Shown: positions 19,015-27,896, numbered from the stretch's first letter. The stretch: DNA of 64,000 nt from Stutzerimonas nosocomialis (GCF_005876855.1 NZ_QLAE01000001.1:124001-188000); one strand, 5' to 3'. Numbers and translations are program-made. Notes: a model not told the origin generated them from the letters alone.

Positions 19015-20681
19015 AGAAGGAATCCGTGAAAACCTGGTTCAAGAGCGGCTCGCCCTGGATCTGGATGAACGCCGGTGCGGTGTCCATCGCGGTCATCATG
19101 ACCCTGGGCCTGCTGGCCCTGATCGCCGTGCGCGGCCTGGCGCATTTCTGGCCGGCCGACGTGGTCGTCGCCGACTACGTGATGCCCGGCGCCGAGCCGC
19201 GCGTGCTCGCCGGTGAGGTGACCCAGCGCGAGGAAGTGCCGCGCGCCCGCCTGGCGGCCGCCGGCCTGCCGGTGGATGTCGAAGGCGGCGAGTTCATGAC
19301 CCGCGAGCTGCTCAAGGTGGGCAACCGTGAAGTCTACGGCGCCGATTTCTCCTGGGTCATCGGGGAGTGGTTGCAGAACGAGCGCAAGCCACAGGAGCTG
19401 GTCGCGATCGAGCGTCGCGAGTGGGGCAACTTCTATGGCTACCTGGTTTCGGTGAAGGAAAACGGCCAGCTGGTGGCCGAAGGCGAAAACGCCTGGGGCG
19501 AGCTGCAGCGCCGCATCGACCGCATCGACGAGCTGTATTCCCGGATCGCTCGCCTCGAGAAGGTCGACATCGGCCGCATCAACCATGGCATGGAGCGCCT
19601 GCGTCTGAAGACCCGCCGCCTGGAGCTGGACAGCCAGCTCGACGCGACGGCCCAGGCCGACCTCGACGCCGAGCGCGCCGAATGGGATGCCCAGTACGTG
19701 GTGCTCGAGCGCGAGCTGACCGAGCTGCACCAGGGCTTCAACCGCGACACCGTCACGGTGCGCACGGTCGATGGCCGCGAACTGGAGTTCAGCCTCGGCA
19801 AGGTGGTGCGTGCCTACCAGCCCAATGCCATGTCGGTCCTCGAGAAGCTGGGCTTCTATTTCAAGAAGCTCTGGGAATTCGTCAGCGCCGAGCCGCGTGA
19901 GGCCAACACCGAGGGCGGCATCTTCCCGGCCATCTTCGGCACCGTGCTGATGACCCTGATCATGGCGGTGATCGTCACCCCGTTCGGTGTGATCGCGGCG
20001 GTCTACCTGCGCGAGTACGCCAAGCAGGGCCTGCTGACCCGCATCATCCGGATCGCGGTGAACAACCTCGCCGGCGTGCCCTCGATCGTCTACGGCGTGT
20101 TCGGCCTGGGCTTTTTCGTCTACGTGCTGGGCGGCTCGATCGACCGGCTGTTCTATCCCGAGGCCGCGCCGGCGCCGGTCTTCGGCACGCCGGGCCTGAT
20201 GTGGGCCTCGCTGACCCTGGCGATCCTCACCCTGCCGGTGGTGATCGTGGCCACCGAGGAAGGTCTGGCCCGTATTCCGCGAATCCTGCGCGAAGGCTCG
20301 CTGGCCCTCGGGGCGACCAAGTCCGAGACGCTCTGGAAGGTGGTGCTGCCGATGGCCAGCCCGGCGATGATGACCGGCCTGATCCTGGCGGTGGCGCGGG
20401 CAGCCGGCGAGGTGGCGCCGCTGATGCTGGTCGGCGTGGTCAAGCTCGCGCCGAGCCTGCCGCTCAACGGCAACTACCCTTACCTGCACCTCGACCAGAA
20501 GATTATGCACCTGGGCTTCCACATTTTCGACGTCGGCTTCCAGAGTCCCAACGTCGAGGCCGCACGGCCGCTGGTCTACGCGACCGCGCTGTTGCTGGTG
20601 CTGGTGATCGCGACCCTGAACTTCACGGCGGTGTACATCCGCAACCACCTGCGCGAGAAGTACAAGGCGCTGGACCATTAA
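19011..20681 (+). CDS. pstA: Phosphate ABC transporter permease PstA (long form)
   Basis: Second membrane subunit of Pst. I use the GTG at 19011, preceded by AAGAAGGTGAAG, giving 556 residues that begin MKKESVKTWFKSG. A first helix (~22-45, AVSIAVIMTLGLLALIAV) leads to a ~240-residue insertion rich in charged helices (RRIDRIDELYSRIARLEK is coiled-coil-like). The permease domain proper starts near 300 with the EAA loop SLALGATKSETLWKVVLPMA (~425-445). Like PstC it is far longer than the E. coli protein (296 residues); the paired extra domains probably meet each other or PstS in the periplasm. Confidence 0.95.
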   Translation: MKKESVKTWFKSGSPWIWMNAGAVSIAVIMTLGLLALIAVRGLAHFWPADVVVADYVMPGAEPRVLAGEVTQREEVPRARLAAAGLPVDVEGGEFMTRELLKVGNREVYGADFSWVIGEWLQNERKPQELVAIERREWGNFYGYLVSVKENGQLVAEGENAWGELQRRIDRIDELYSRIARLEKVDIGRINHGMERLRLKTRRLELDSQLDATAQADLDAERAEWDAQYVVLERELTELHQGFNRDTVTVRTVDGRELEFSLGKVVRAYQPNAMSVLEKLGFYFKKLWEFVSAEPREANTEGGIFPAIFGTVLMTLIMAVIVTPFGVIAAVYLREYAKQGLLTRIIRIAVNNLAGVPSIVYGVFGLGFFVYVLGGSIDRLFYPEAAPAPVFGTPGLMWASLTLAILTLPVVIVATEEGLARIPRILREGSLALGATKSETLWKVVLPMASPAMMTGLILAVARAAGEVAPLMLVGVVKLAPSLPLNGNYPYLHLDQKIMHLGFHIFDVGFQSPNVEAARPLVYATALLLVLVIATLNFTAVYIRNHLREKYKALDH

Positions 20682-20686
20682 ACGCT

Positions 20687-20760
20687 AGCTGGAAGCTAGA
20701 GGCCGGAAGCTGGAAGCAAGAGCGCTTCGACTTCCAGCTTCCGGCTTTGAGCTCAAAGCT
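20687..20760. repeat. Symmetric array of inverted 7-base repeats between pstA and pstB
   Basis: Five direct heptads (AGCTGGA, AGCTAGA, GGCCGGA, AGCTGGA, AGCAAGA; 20687-20721), a 4-base centre GCGC, then five inverted heptads (TTCGACT, TCCAGCT, TCCGGCT, TTGAGCT, CAAAGCT; 20726-20760). The core forms a perfect 15-bp inverted repeat (20702-20716 with 20731-20745). It lies in an intercistronic gap, so the transcript can fold a long hairpin. It resembles repetitive extragenic palindromes in place and size, but the strict 7-base unit is distinctive. Confidence 0.85.
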
Positions 20761-20778
20761 CTACCCGGAGTGATCCCC

Positions 20779-21609
20779 ATGCAAACCACGTCTACCCATG
20801 GTATCGACATCTCGGCGCTGGGCCGCGACAAGCGCACGCTGAACCTGCAATCGGAAACCGTCGCCATCGAGGTGCCGGACCTGAGCCTGTTCTACGGCGA
20901 GAAGCAGGCCCTGCACAACGTCAGCCTGAACATTCCCAAGCAGCGGGTCACCGCCTTCATCGGGCCGTCCGGCTGCGGCAAGTCGACCTTGCTGCGCTGC
21001 TTCAACCGGATGAACGATCTGGTCGACGGCTGCCGCATCGAAGGGGCGATCAACCTCGACGGCCACAACATCTACCGCAAGGGCGAGGACGTCGCCGACC
21101 TGCGCCGTCGCGTCGGCATGGTGTTCCAGAAGCCCAACCCGTTCCCCAAGACTATCTACGAGAACGTGATCTACGGACTGCGCATCCAGGGCATCAAGCA
21201 GAAGCGGGTGCTGGACGAGGCCGTCGAATGGGCGCTCAAGGGCGCCGCCTTGTGGGACGAGGTCAAGGACCGTCTGCACGAGTCGGCACTGGGACTCTCC
21301 GGTGGCCAGCAGCAGCGCCTGGTGATTGCCCGGACCATCGCCGTGCAGCCCGAAGTGCTGCTGCTCGACGAGCCGAGCTCGGCCCTCGACCCGATCTCTT
21401 CGTTGAAGGTCGAGGAGCTCATCTACGAGCTCAAGGCCCGCTATACCATCGTCATCGTGACCCATAACATGCAGCAGGCCGCGCGCGTCTCGGACTACAC
21501 GGCGTTCATGTACATGGGCAAGCTGATCGAGTATGGCGACACCGACACGCTGTTCACCAACCCGGCCAAGAAACAGACGGAAGACTACATCACGGGACGC
21601 TATGGTTAA
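20779..21609 (+). CDS. pstB: Phosphate ABC transporter ATP-binding protein
   Basis: ATPase that drives PstCA and relays phosphate status with PhoU to PhoR. I choose ATG 20779 ([12 protein letters not shown]), eight bases after GGAG; the in-frame GTG at 20770 lies inside that ribosome site. The 276-residue protein has Walker [10 protein letters not shown] (62-70), the ABC signature LSGGQQQR (173-180) and Walker [13 protein letters not shown] followed by a switch His in [10 protein letters not shown]. All catalytic residues are intact. It is flanked on both sides by heptad-repeat hairpins, which separate it from pstA and phoU inside the operon. Confidence 0.97.
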   Translation: MQTTSTHGIDISALGRDKRTLNLQSETVAIEVPDLSLFYGEKQALHNVSLNIPKQRVTAFIGPSGCGKSTLLRCFNRMNDLVDGCRIEGAINLDGHNIYRKGEDVADLRRRVGMVFQKPNPFPKTIYENVIYGLRIQGIKQKRVLDEAVEWALKGAALWDEVKDRLHESALGLSGGQQQRLVIARTIAVQPEVLLLDEPSSALDPISSLKVEELIYELKARYTIVIVTHNMQQAARVSDYTAFMYMGKLIEYGDTDTLFTNPAKKQTEDYITGRYG

Positions 21610-21625
21610 GCGCGCAGGGCGCGCC

Positions 21626-21704
21626 AGCTTGAAGCCAGAAGCTTGAAGCTGGAAGAAGGGTGCAGACATTCGAGCTTCAAGCTTTCGGCTTCAAGCTTCC
21701 AGCT
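21626..21704. repeat. Second inverted 7-base repeat array, between pstB and phoU
   Basis: Direct heptads AGCTTGA, AGCCAGA, AGCTTGA, AGCTGGA (21626-21653, plus a degenerate fifth) face inverted heptads TCGAGCT, TCAAGCT, TTCGGCT, TCAAGCT, TCCAGCT (21670-21704). Positions 21626-21650 and 21673-21697 pair at 23 of 25 bases. The phoU start lies 18 bases after the array. It is the same unit and symmetry as the array before pstB, with a different order of variants. Confidence 0.85.
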
Positions 21705-21722
21705 TTCGCGGAGCGAATCCAG

Positions 21723-22451
21723 ATGATCAATAAAGACAGCCATACCCATCATATTTCCCAGCAGTTCAATGCCGAGCTGGAAGAGGTTCGCAGCCACCTG
21801 CTGGCAATGGGCGGGCTGGTAGAGAAGCAGGTCAACGACGCCGTGACCGCCCTGATCGATGCCGATTCCGGGCTGGCTCAGCAGGTGCGTGAGCTCGACG
21901 ACCAGATCAACCAGATGGAACGCAACATCGACGAGGAGTGCGTGCGCATCCTCGCGCGGCGTCAGCCGGCGGCCTCCGACCTGCGACTGATCATCAGCAT
22001 CTCCAAGTCGGTGATCGACCTGGAGCGGATCGGCGACGAGTCGACCAAGATCGCCCGGCGCGCCATCCAGCTGTGCGAAGAAGGCGAATCGCCGCGTGGC
22101 TACGTCGAGGTGCGTCATATCGGCGACCAGGTGCGCAAGATGGTCCAGGAAGCCCTGGATGCCTTCGCCCGTTTCGACGCGGACCTCGCGCTCTCGGTCG
22201 CGCAATACGACAAGACCGTCGACCGCGAATACAAGACCGCGCTGCGCGAGCTGGTCACCTACATGATGGAAGATCCGCGTTCGATTTCCCGGGTCCTGAG
22301 CGTGATCTGGGCGCTGCGTTCGCTCGAGCGCATCGGCGATCATGCGCGCAACATCGCCGAACTGGTGATCTACCTGGTGCACGGTACCGATGTCCGCCAC
22401 CTGGGCCTGGCGCGGATGAAGGAAGAAGTGTCCGGCGGCGAAAGCAACTGA
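21723..22451 (+). CDS. phoU: Phosphate signalling protein PhoU
   Basis: PhoU restrains PstSCAB and keeps PhoR in its inactive state when phosphate is plentiful. The start is MINKDSHTHHISQQF at 21723, with GGAG upstream; the longer open frame begins in the repeat array and is not coding. The 242-residue product is two three-helix PhoU bundles, each with the family's metal-site motif: E-rich DLERIGDEST (~100-110) and SLERIGDHARNIAE (~200-213). The order pstB-phoU is standard. Expression probably depends on read-through of the hairpin before it. Confidence 0.96.
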   Translation: MINKDSHTHHISQQFNAELEEVRSHLLAMGGLVEKQVNDAVTALIDADSGLAQQVRELDDQINQMERNIDEECVRILARRQPAASDLRLIISISKSVIDLERIGDESTKIARRAIQLCEEGESPRGYVEVRHIGDQVRKMVQEALDAFARFDADLALSVAQYDKTVDREYKTALRELVTYMMEDPRSISRVLSVIWALRSLERIGDHARNIAELVIYLVHGTDVRHLGLARMKEEVSGGESN

Positions 22452-22576
22452 GTCCGGCGCGGCAGGGCGGGGCGGTCCGATTGACGGTTCCGCTGCCCGC
22501 GCGATTCTGCGCACCACGCCTTTCTCGGCCCCTTGCGTTACGGCTATGCTTGCGGCCATTCGAGCAGGAGTAGTCG

Positions 22577-23479
22577 ATGAGCAAGGTCAGTGTGCTGGTC
22601 GTGGATGATGCGCCATTCATCCGCGATCTGGTGAAGAAGGGGTTGCGCAACCACTTTCCGGGTATTCACATCGATGAAGCCGTCAACGGTCGCAAGGCCC
22701 AGCAGATGCTCGCCCGGGACCCGTTCGACCTGATCCTGTGCGACTGGGAAATGCCGGAGATGTCCGGGCTCGAGCTGCTCAACTGGTGCCGCAGCCAGGA
22801 CACGCTCAAGCAGGTGCCCTTCATCATGGTCACCAGCCGCGGCGACAAGGAAAACGTCGTCCAGGCGATCCAGGCCGGCGTTTCCGACTTCATCGGCAAG
22901 CCGTTTTCCAACGACCAGCTGACCACCAAGGTCCGCAAGGCCCTCGGCCGTGCCGGCAAGCTCGATGCGCTGGCCGCCAGTGCGCCGACCCGGGCACTGT
23001 CCTCGGGTGTGGCCAACGATTCGCTGGCCGCGCTCACCGGCGGCAAGGCCGAGGTGATCAAGCCCGCGGCTCCCGCCAGCCCCGCGCAACCGGCCACGCC
23101 GCGTGCCGCACCGGCGGCGGCCGCCCCGAGTGCCGCGCCTGCCGGTCGTGGGCAGGGCCAGTTGCGGCTCTCGTCGGGCAACCTCGCCTGTGTGATCAAG
23201 ACCCTCAGCCTCAAGGACGCGCTGCTGGTGGTGCGTCGCGGCGAGCTGCTGCCGCAGGTGCTGGAAAGCGCGGTGCTGGATCTGGAGCAGGGCGAAGCGG
23301 CCGAGGTGGCGCGCCTCAACGGTTACCTGCATGCGGTCGCCGCCTTCGAGCCCAAGCCCGACAGCGAATGGCTGCAGCTGACCTTCCGCTTCGTCGACCG
23401 CGATCCGCAGAAGCTCGACTACCTGTCGCGCCTGATCGCCCGCGGCTCGGCGCAGAAGCACTTCATCCCCGGCGCCTGA
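22577..23479 (+). CDS. Response regulator with unusual C-terminal domain, phoU-linked
   Basis: Residues 1-125 are a receiver domain with D10-D11, phospho-acceptor D56 (LILCDWEMPEMSG) and the late Lys in FIGKPF. An Ala/Pro-rich linker follows (~165-205). The last ~105 residues (from QLRLSSGNLACVIKTLSLKDALL) are predicted beta-rich and recall a PilZ fold, but neither the RxxxR nor the D/NxSxxG cyclic-di-GMP motif is intact. No DNA-binding or enzymatic output is visible. Gene order next to phoU is the same as I know from P. aeruginosa (phoU then a response regulator), so the association is conserved. No partner kinase lies beside it. Function unknown. Confidence 0.85.
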   Translation: MSKVSVLVVDDAPFIRDLVKKGLRNHFPGIHIDEAVNGRKAQQMLARDPFDLILCDWEMPEMSGLELLNWCRSQDTLKQVPFIMVTSRGDKENVVQAIQAGVSDFIGKPFSNDQLTTKVRKALGRAGKLDALAASAPTRALSSGVANDSLAALTGGKAEVIKPAAPASPAQPATPRAAPAAAAPSAAPAGRGQGQLRLSSGNLACVIKTLSLKDALLVVRRGELLPQVLESAVLDLEQGEAAEVARLNGYLHAVAAFEPKPDSEWLQLTFRFVDRDPQKLDYLSRLIARGSAQKHFIPGA

Positions 23480-23565
23480 GACACTCGACGGCATCCGGTC
23501 ACACCGTTCGTCACCCTGGCCGCTCGCAAGCGGACCGGGATCACACCCTCGACAGTCGCCGTCTC

Positions 23566-23598
23566 GCCTGGAGGCGGCGGCACTGGTAGTCTCCAGGC
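23566..23598 (+). repeat. Inverted repeat upstream of the M23 peptidase
   Basis: GCCTGGAG (23566-23573) and CTCCAGGC (23591-23598) form an 8-bp stem with a 17-base loop, about 90 bases after the response-regulator stop and 32 before the next start. No T-tract follows; a weak terminator or an operator is possible. Confidence 0.4.
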
Positions 23599-23629
23599 AC
23601 CAACACAAAACTATTAGAACGCTGTCGTT

Positions 23630-24526
23630 ATGCTAGGGCGCATCCTCCTTTTCCTTGGATTGTGTGGGCTGGCCGTGCCTGCCATGGCCCTCACCATCTA
23701 CAAGTACACCGACCCCAATGGCGTGGTGACCTACAGTGACCAGGCGGCGCCGGGCGCGCAGGTGTTCGTGTTCCGTGACCGCATGGTCGAGCAGCTCGAC
23801 AACCAGGTGCAGCTCGAAACCCGCAAGCACGCGGGCGGCGAGACCCTGCTGGTGCGCAATGACCTGTTCGCCCCGGTGGACATCGAGCTCAAGCTCGAAG
23901 GCGTGAGGAACGCCGTCGGCGCACCGGACAAGCCGATCCGCTGGGTGCTGCCGCCGCGCAGCAAGATCCGCCTGGCCACGCTGACGCCACGTGACCCGAA
24001 CGAACCCCTCAGGTACACCCCAAAATTGCGCTATGCGATGGGCGACCCGCGGTTGGTGCCCAAGGCCTACGATTATCCGCTGCCCTGGCTGGGTGGCCCG
24101 TTCCGCCTGACCCAGGGCGCCAACGGCAAGTACAGCCATTTCACGCCCAAGGGGCGCTACGCGATGGACATCGCCATGCCGGAGGGCACGCCCATCGTCG
24201 CCGCGCGGGGCGGCATGGTGGTCAAGATCGAGAACAGCCAGAGCGGGCGGGGCACCAACCCCGCCGGCAATTTCGTGCGCATCCTCCACGACGACGGCAC
24301 CATGGGCGTCTACCTGCACCTGATGAAGGGTTCGGTGAAGGTGCGCGAAGGGCAACGCGTCGAGGTTGGCAGCGCGCTGGCGCGCTCCGGCAACACCGGC
24401 AACAGCACCGGCCCCCACCTGCACTTCGTGGTCCAGCGCAACGTCGGGCTGACGGTCGAGTCGATTCCCTTCCAGTTCGCACAGCCGGTCAACAGCCTGC
24501 CGAACTTCGCCGTCGGCGGCGAGTGA
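23630..24526 (+). CDS. M23-family (LytM) metallopeptidase with N-terminal DUF4124
   Basis: Exported murein endopeptidase or its inactive relative. The 298-residue protein begins with a signal peptide (MLGRILLFLGLCGLAVPAMA), then a DUF4124 segment (IYKYTDPNGVVTYSDQA, ~22-40). The C-terminal third is the LytM domain: YSHF plus AMDIAMPEGTPIVAARGG (~165-200) and the HLHFVVQ metal motif (~266-272). The Zn ligands (H of YSH, D of MDIA, HxH) appear present, so it is probably active. Gene order after the phoU-linked regulator matches P. aeruginosa. Role in cell-wall remodelling is inferred from the family. Confidence 0.88.
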   Translation: MLGRILLFLGLCGLAVPAMALTIYKYTDPNGVVTYSDQAAPGAQVFVFRDRMVEQLDNQVQLETRKHAGGETLLVRNDLFAPVDIELKLEGVRNAVGAPDKPIRWVLPPRSKIRLATLTPRDPNEPLRYTPKLRYAMGDPRLVPKAYDYPLPWLGGPFRLTQGANGKYSHFTPKGRYAMDIAMPEGTPIVAARGGMVVKIENSQSGRGTNPAGNFVRILHDDGTMGVYLHLMKGSVKVREGQRVEVGSALARSGNTGNSTGPHLHFVVQRNVGLTVESIPFQFAQPVNSLPNFAVGGE

Positions 24527-24594
24527 TCCGCTTCGCTCGGCTTGCGTAGCGGGCCGATTCCGGAGAAGGTTGCTCATCGGATCGAGGGCTCGTA

Positions 24595-26427
24595 GTGCCA
24601 ATTCAGATTATCGGTTTGCTGCTCTGTCTGTTGGTCGCTTCCGGCCTCGGCGCTGCCCCCTTGTCACTCTCCGACCAGCAGCCTTCGGTGCGCCTGGCGC
24701 AGCAGCTCGAATACCTTCTGCCCGGGCAGCCGCTGGATTTCGCAGAGGCGAGCCGGGCCGAGGGCTGGCAGCCGGTGAGCGGTTCGTCGCTCAGCCTCGG
24801 GCGCCAGCCTGGCGCCGTATGGGTGCGGATGGCGGTCCATAACCGCTCCCAGCAGCCTGACTGGCGCCTTCTGGTGGAGTGGCCGATCCTCGACCGCATC
24901 GAGTTGCGGGTGCTGAATCCTGGCACTGGGCAGTGGAGCGCTCCGTGGGTGGCCGGGGACCGTCTGCCTCTGAGTGCCTGGCCCGAACCCGCCCGGCAGC
25001 CGACATTCCCACTGCACCTGCCGTTGGCCGAGACGCGCTGGGTGTATCTGCAGATGCAGAGCGGCGAGAACCTGGTCGCTCCCATGCAACTGCTGACCGA
25101 ACCTGCCTACCTGCAGTACGAGATGAGCCAGAGGACCCTGCTGGGGCTGTTCTTTGGCGCGATGCTGGCGGTGCTGCTGTACAACCTCAGCCTCTATACC
25201 TTCACCCGGGACTCCAGTTACGCCTGGTATTCCCTCTATCTGCTCGGCGTCGTGGTGTACGAGCTCGCCTTGACCGGCTTCGGCGTGCTGTTCCTCTGGC
25301 CCGAACTGGGGCGCCTTGCAGGACTCATCTACGTGTTGTCCGCCGCCTGGAGCTTCTTCGCCGCGACGCTGTTCGCGCGGATTTTCCTCCACATGCGTCA
25401 CCACGGGGGCTGGGTGCTGTGGGCCAACAACGCATTGCTCGGCTACTGGACGGTGGTGCTTCTGCTAGCGATCGTGCGTCCACAGTTCCTGCACGCACTG
25501 GGCATTCCTCTGGTCGCGTTGGTGAGCTGCCTGCTGGCGTTCGCCTCGGCGCTCAGCCTGTGGCGTCGGGGCGATCGCTCGGCGCCCCTGTTCAGCCTGG
25601 CGTGGTTTTTCCTCATCGCCGGCACGGTGGTGCATGTCGCCGCGCTGCAGGGGGTGTTGCCCGTCAACCAGCTCACGTTGCGGATGCAGACGGCCGGTTT
25701 CTTCGCCGAATTCATTCTGCTGTCCGTGGCGCTGGCGCATCGCATCAATAACGAGCGGGCGGCCAGGATCACGGCGCAGACCGCGCTGATCGGCGAGCGC
25801 GAGGCGCGCCTGGAAACCCAGGAGCGGCTGCTTTCGGAGCAGGCCCGTGCGAACGAAGAGCTCGAGCGCCGGGTTGTCGAGCGAACCACCGAGCTGCAGC
25901 AGTCCACCCGTGAGCTGGCTCAGGCCAATGCCGAGCTGACCCGACTGAGCAATATCGACCCCTTGACCCAGCTGGCCAACCGGCGTTACTGCGACCGGCA
26001 GCTGGAGCTGCAGAGCAACAAGCCACTGGCGGTGATGGTCATCGACATCGACCATTTCAAGAGCGTCAACGATCGCTTTGGCCACCCGGCCGGCGACCGC
26101 TGCATCAATGCGGTGGCCGATGTGCTGCGGCGCAACGCGCAGCGTCGTGGCGACCTGGCCGCGCGCTATGGCGGTGAGGAGTTCCTCGTGCTGCTCAGCG
26201 ATATCGATGCCGCCAGCGCCGCCGTTCGCGCCGAGGAAATACGTGCCGAGGTCGCATCGCTGAGCCTGCTTGAGAACGGCGAACAGGTGCCGATCAGCGT
26301 GAGCATCGGGCTGGCTGTGCACGACGGAGGAACGCCGCTGCAAATGAGCGAGCTGATCGGCGCGGCAGACCGTGCGCTCTATGCGGCCAAGGGCGCGGGG
26401 CGCAACCGGGTCTGTTGCGCGTCCTGA
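24595..26427 (+). CDS. 7TMR-DISM sensor diguanylate cyclase
   Basis: Makes cyclic di-GMP in response to an extracellular ligand. GTG start at 24595 (GAGGG before it) gives 610 residues: signal peptide (1-20), a 7TMR-DISMED2 carbohydrate-type ligand domain (~25-170), seven membrane helices (~180-385), a coiled-coil linker (EERLLSEQARANEELERRV region, ~405-455) and a GGDEF domain from IDPLTQLANRRYCD. The active loop is GGEEF (526-530), with RRGD five residues before it as an RxxD inhibition site. It sits between the M23 gene and the corC-like gene, which are neighbours in P. aeruginosa as I recall, so it looks like an insertion into the pho block. It is monocistronic. Confidence 0.92.
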   Translation: MPIQIIGLLLCLLVASGLGAAPLSLSDQQPSVRLAQQLEYLLPGQPLDFAEASRAEGWQPVSGSSLSLGRQPGAVWVRMAVHNRSQQPDWRLLVEWPILDRIELRVLNPGTGQWSAPWVAGDRLPLSAWPEPARQPTFPLHLPLAETRWVYLQMQSGENLVAPMQLLTEPAYLQYEMSQRTLLGLFFGAMLAVLLYNLSLYTFTRDSSYAWYSLYLLGVVVYELALTGFGVLFLWPELGRLAGLIYVLSAAWSFFAATLFARIFLHMRHHGGWVLWANNALLGYWTVVLLLAIVRPQFLHALGIPLVALVSCLLAFASALSLWRRGDRSAPLFSLAWFFLIAGTVVHVAALQGVLPVNQLTLRMQTAGFFAEFILLSVALAHRINNERAARITAQTALIGEREARLETQERLLSEQARANEELERRVVERTTELQQSTRELAQANAELTRLSNIDPLTQLANRRYCDRQLELQSNKPLAVMVIDIDHFKSVNDRFGHPAGDRCINAVADVLRRNAQRRGDLAARYGGEEFLVLLSDIDAASAAVRAEEIRAEVASLSLLENGEQVPISVSIGLAVHDGGTPLQMSELIGAADRALYAAKGAGRNRVCCAS

Positions 26428-26478
26428 GCCAGCCTTGTCCGGGCGGCGATCGGCGCCGTGTTCACGGCGCCTGCAGGG

Positions 26479-27819
26479 TTATTCCAGCTTGAGCACCTTG
26501 GCCAGTACGATCTTCGGGCCGCGCATCTTCTTGATGATGATGCGCAGACCTTCGACTTCCAGCGCCTCGTCCTCTTCCGGCACCCGGTTGAGCGTGTCAT
26601 AGACCAGGCCGGCGAGGGTCTCGGCTTCGACATGGTCGAGGTCGACGTCCAGTAGCCGCTCCACCTTGAACAGCGGGGTGTCGCCGCGCACCAGCAGCTT
26701 GCCCGGCTGGTAGGCGAGGATGCCGCGCTCGGTCTTGCGGTGTTCGTCCTGGATGTCGCCGACCAGCACTTCGAGCACGTCTTCCATGGTCAGGAAGCCG
26801 ATGACCTTGTGGTCGCCTTCCTCGACCAGCACGAAGTGCGCGCCGCCCTGGCGGAACTGCTCGAGCAGCGTGCCCAGCGGGAGGTTCTTCGAGACTCGCT
26901 CCAGCGGCCGCAGCAGGGCGTTGAAGTCGAGCGCGTCGGTCAGGCCGTCGTTGGCCGCCAGGGCCAGCAGCAGGTCCTTGATGTGGAGCAGGCCGACGTA
27001 CTCGCCACGGCTGCTGTCGTAGACCGGATAGCGGCTGTACTTGTGGCGGCGGATCAGGCTGAGCACGTCAGGCAGGCTCGCGTCGTGTTCGAGCTGCACC
27101 AGGTCCTCGCGCGAACTGGCCCAGTCCACCACCTCCAGCTCGCTCATCTGAACCACCGAGGCGAGCACGCGGATGCCCTGGTCGCTGGGGTCGATCGCGC
27201 GGCTCGAATGGAGGATCAGCTTGAGCTCTTCGCGGCTGTAGTGGTGCTCGTGGCTGAAATCCGGCTCGCCCTGGCCGGCGACCCGCAGGATCGCGTTGGC
27301 GCTGGCATTGAGCAGGTAGATGGCCGGGTACATGAGCCAGTAGAACAGATACAGCGGCACCGCCGTCCACAGCGAAAGCAGCTCCGGCTTGCGAATCGCC
27401 CAGGACTTGGGCGCCAGCTCGCCGATCACGATGTGCAGGTAGGAAATGATGAAGAACGCGGTGAAGAAGGCGATGGCGTGAACCAGCGCCGGGGACTGGA
27501 TGCCCAGCGAGCCCAGCAAGGGCTCGAGCAGGTGGGCGAAGGCTGGCTCGCCGACCCAGCCCAGACCCAGCGAGGCGAGGGTGATGCCCAGCTGGCAGGC
27601 CGACAGGTAGGCGTCGAGCTGGTTGTGCACGGTGCGCAGGATACGGCCGCGCCAGCCGTGGTCGCGCGCGAGGGTCTCGACCTTGGTGGCGCGCAGCTTG
27701 ACCATGGCGAACTCGGCCGCGACGAAGAAGCCGTTGAGCAGAACCAGGACCAGGGCAAAGAGAATCAGGCCGAAATCGGCGAAGTACGAGGTTGCGCTAT
27801 ACGCGGGGGAAGGGTCCAT
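26479..27819 (-). CDS. HlyC/CorC-family membrane protein (DUF21-CBS-CorC_HlyC)
   Basis: Member of the CNNM/CorC group, linked to Mg2+/Co2+ export or tolerance. The 446-residue protein has a DUF21 membrane domain (~12-205, beginning LILFALVLVLLNGFFVAAEFAMVKLR), a pair of CBS domains (~215-345) and a CorC_HlyC C-terminal domain (~360-440, LLVRGDTPLFKVERLLDVDL). It starts at ATG 27819 with only weak ribosome-site similarity, 77 bases after the phoR stop on the same strand, and so is probably the third gene of phoB-phoR. The substrate is inferred from the family. Confidence 0.88.
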   Translation of the reverse strand: MDPSPAYSATSYFADFGLILFALVLVLLNGFFVAAEFAMVKLRATKVETLARDHGWRGRILRTVHNQLDAYLSACQLGITLASLGLGWVGEPAFAHLLEPLLGSLGIQSPALVHAIAFFTAFFIISYLHIVIGELAPKSWAIRKPELLSLWTAVPLYLFYWLMYPAIYLLNASANAILRVAGQGEPDFSHEHHYSREELKLILHSSRAIDPSDQGIRVLASVVQMSELEVVDWASSREDLVQLEHDASLPDVLSLIRRHKYSRYPVYDSSRGEYVGLLHIKDLLLALAANDGLTDALDFNALLRPLERVSKNLPLGTLLEQFRQGGAHFVLVEEGDHKVIGFLTMEDVLEVLVGDIQDEHRKTERGILAYQPGKLLVRGDTPLFKVERLLDVDLDHVEAETLAGLVYDTLNRVPEEDEALEVEGLRIIIKKMRGPKIVLAKVLKLE

Positions 27820-27896
27820 GAGCGTTGGGGAAGTCTATGACGCCTAGAAGATGGAGCCGAACTGGCGGGAATGCAAGGGTAGATGCCGGGGTGTCG

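Noticed and set aside
20687-21704. Heptad repeats as a CRISPR-like or tandem-repeat locus.
   Set aside because: Units are 7 bases, contiguous and inverted, with no spacers and no cas genes.
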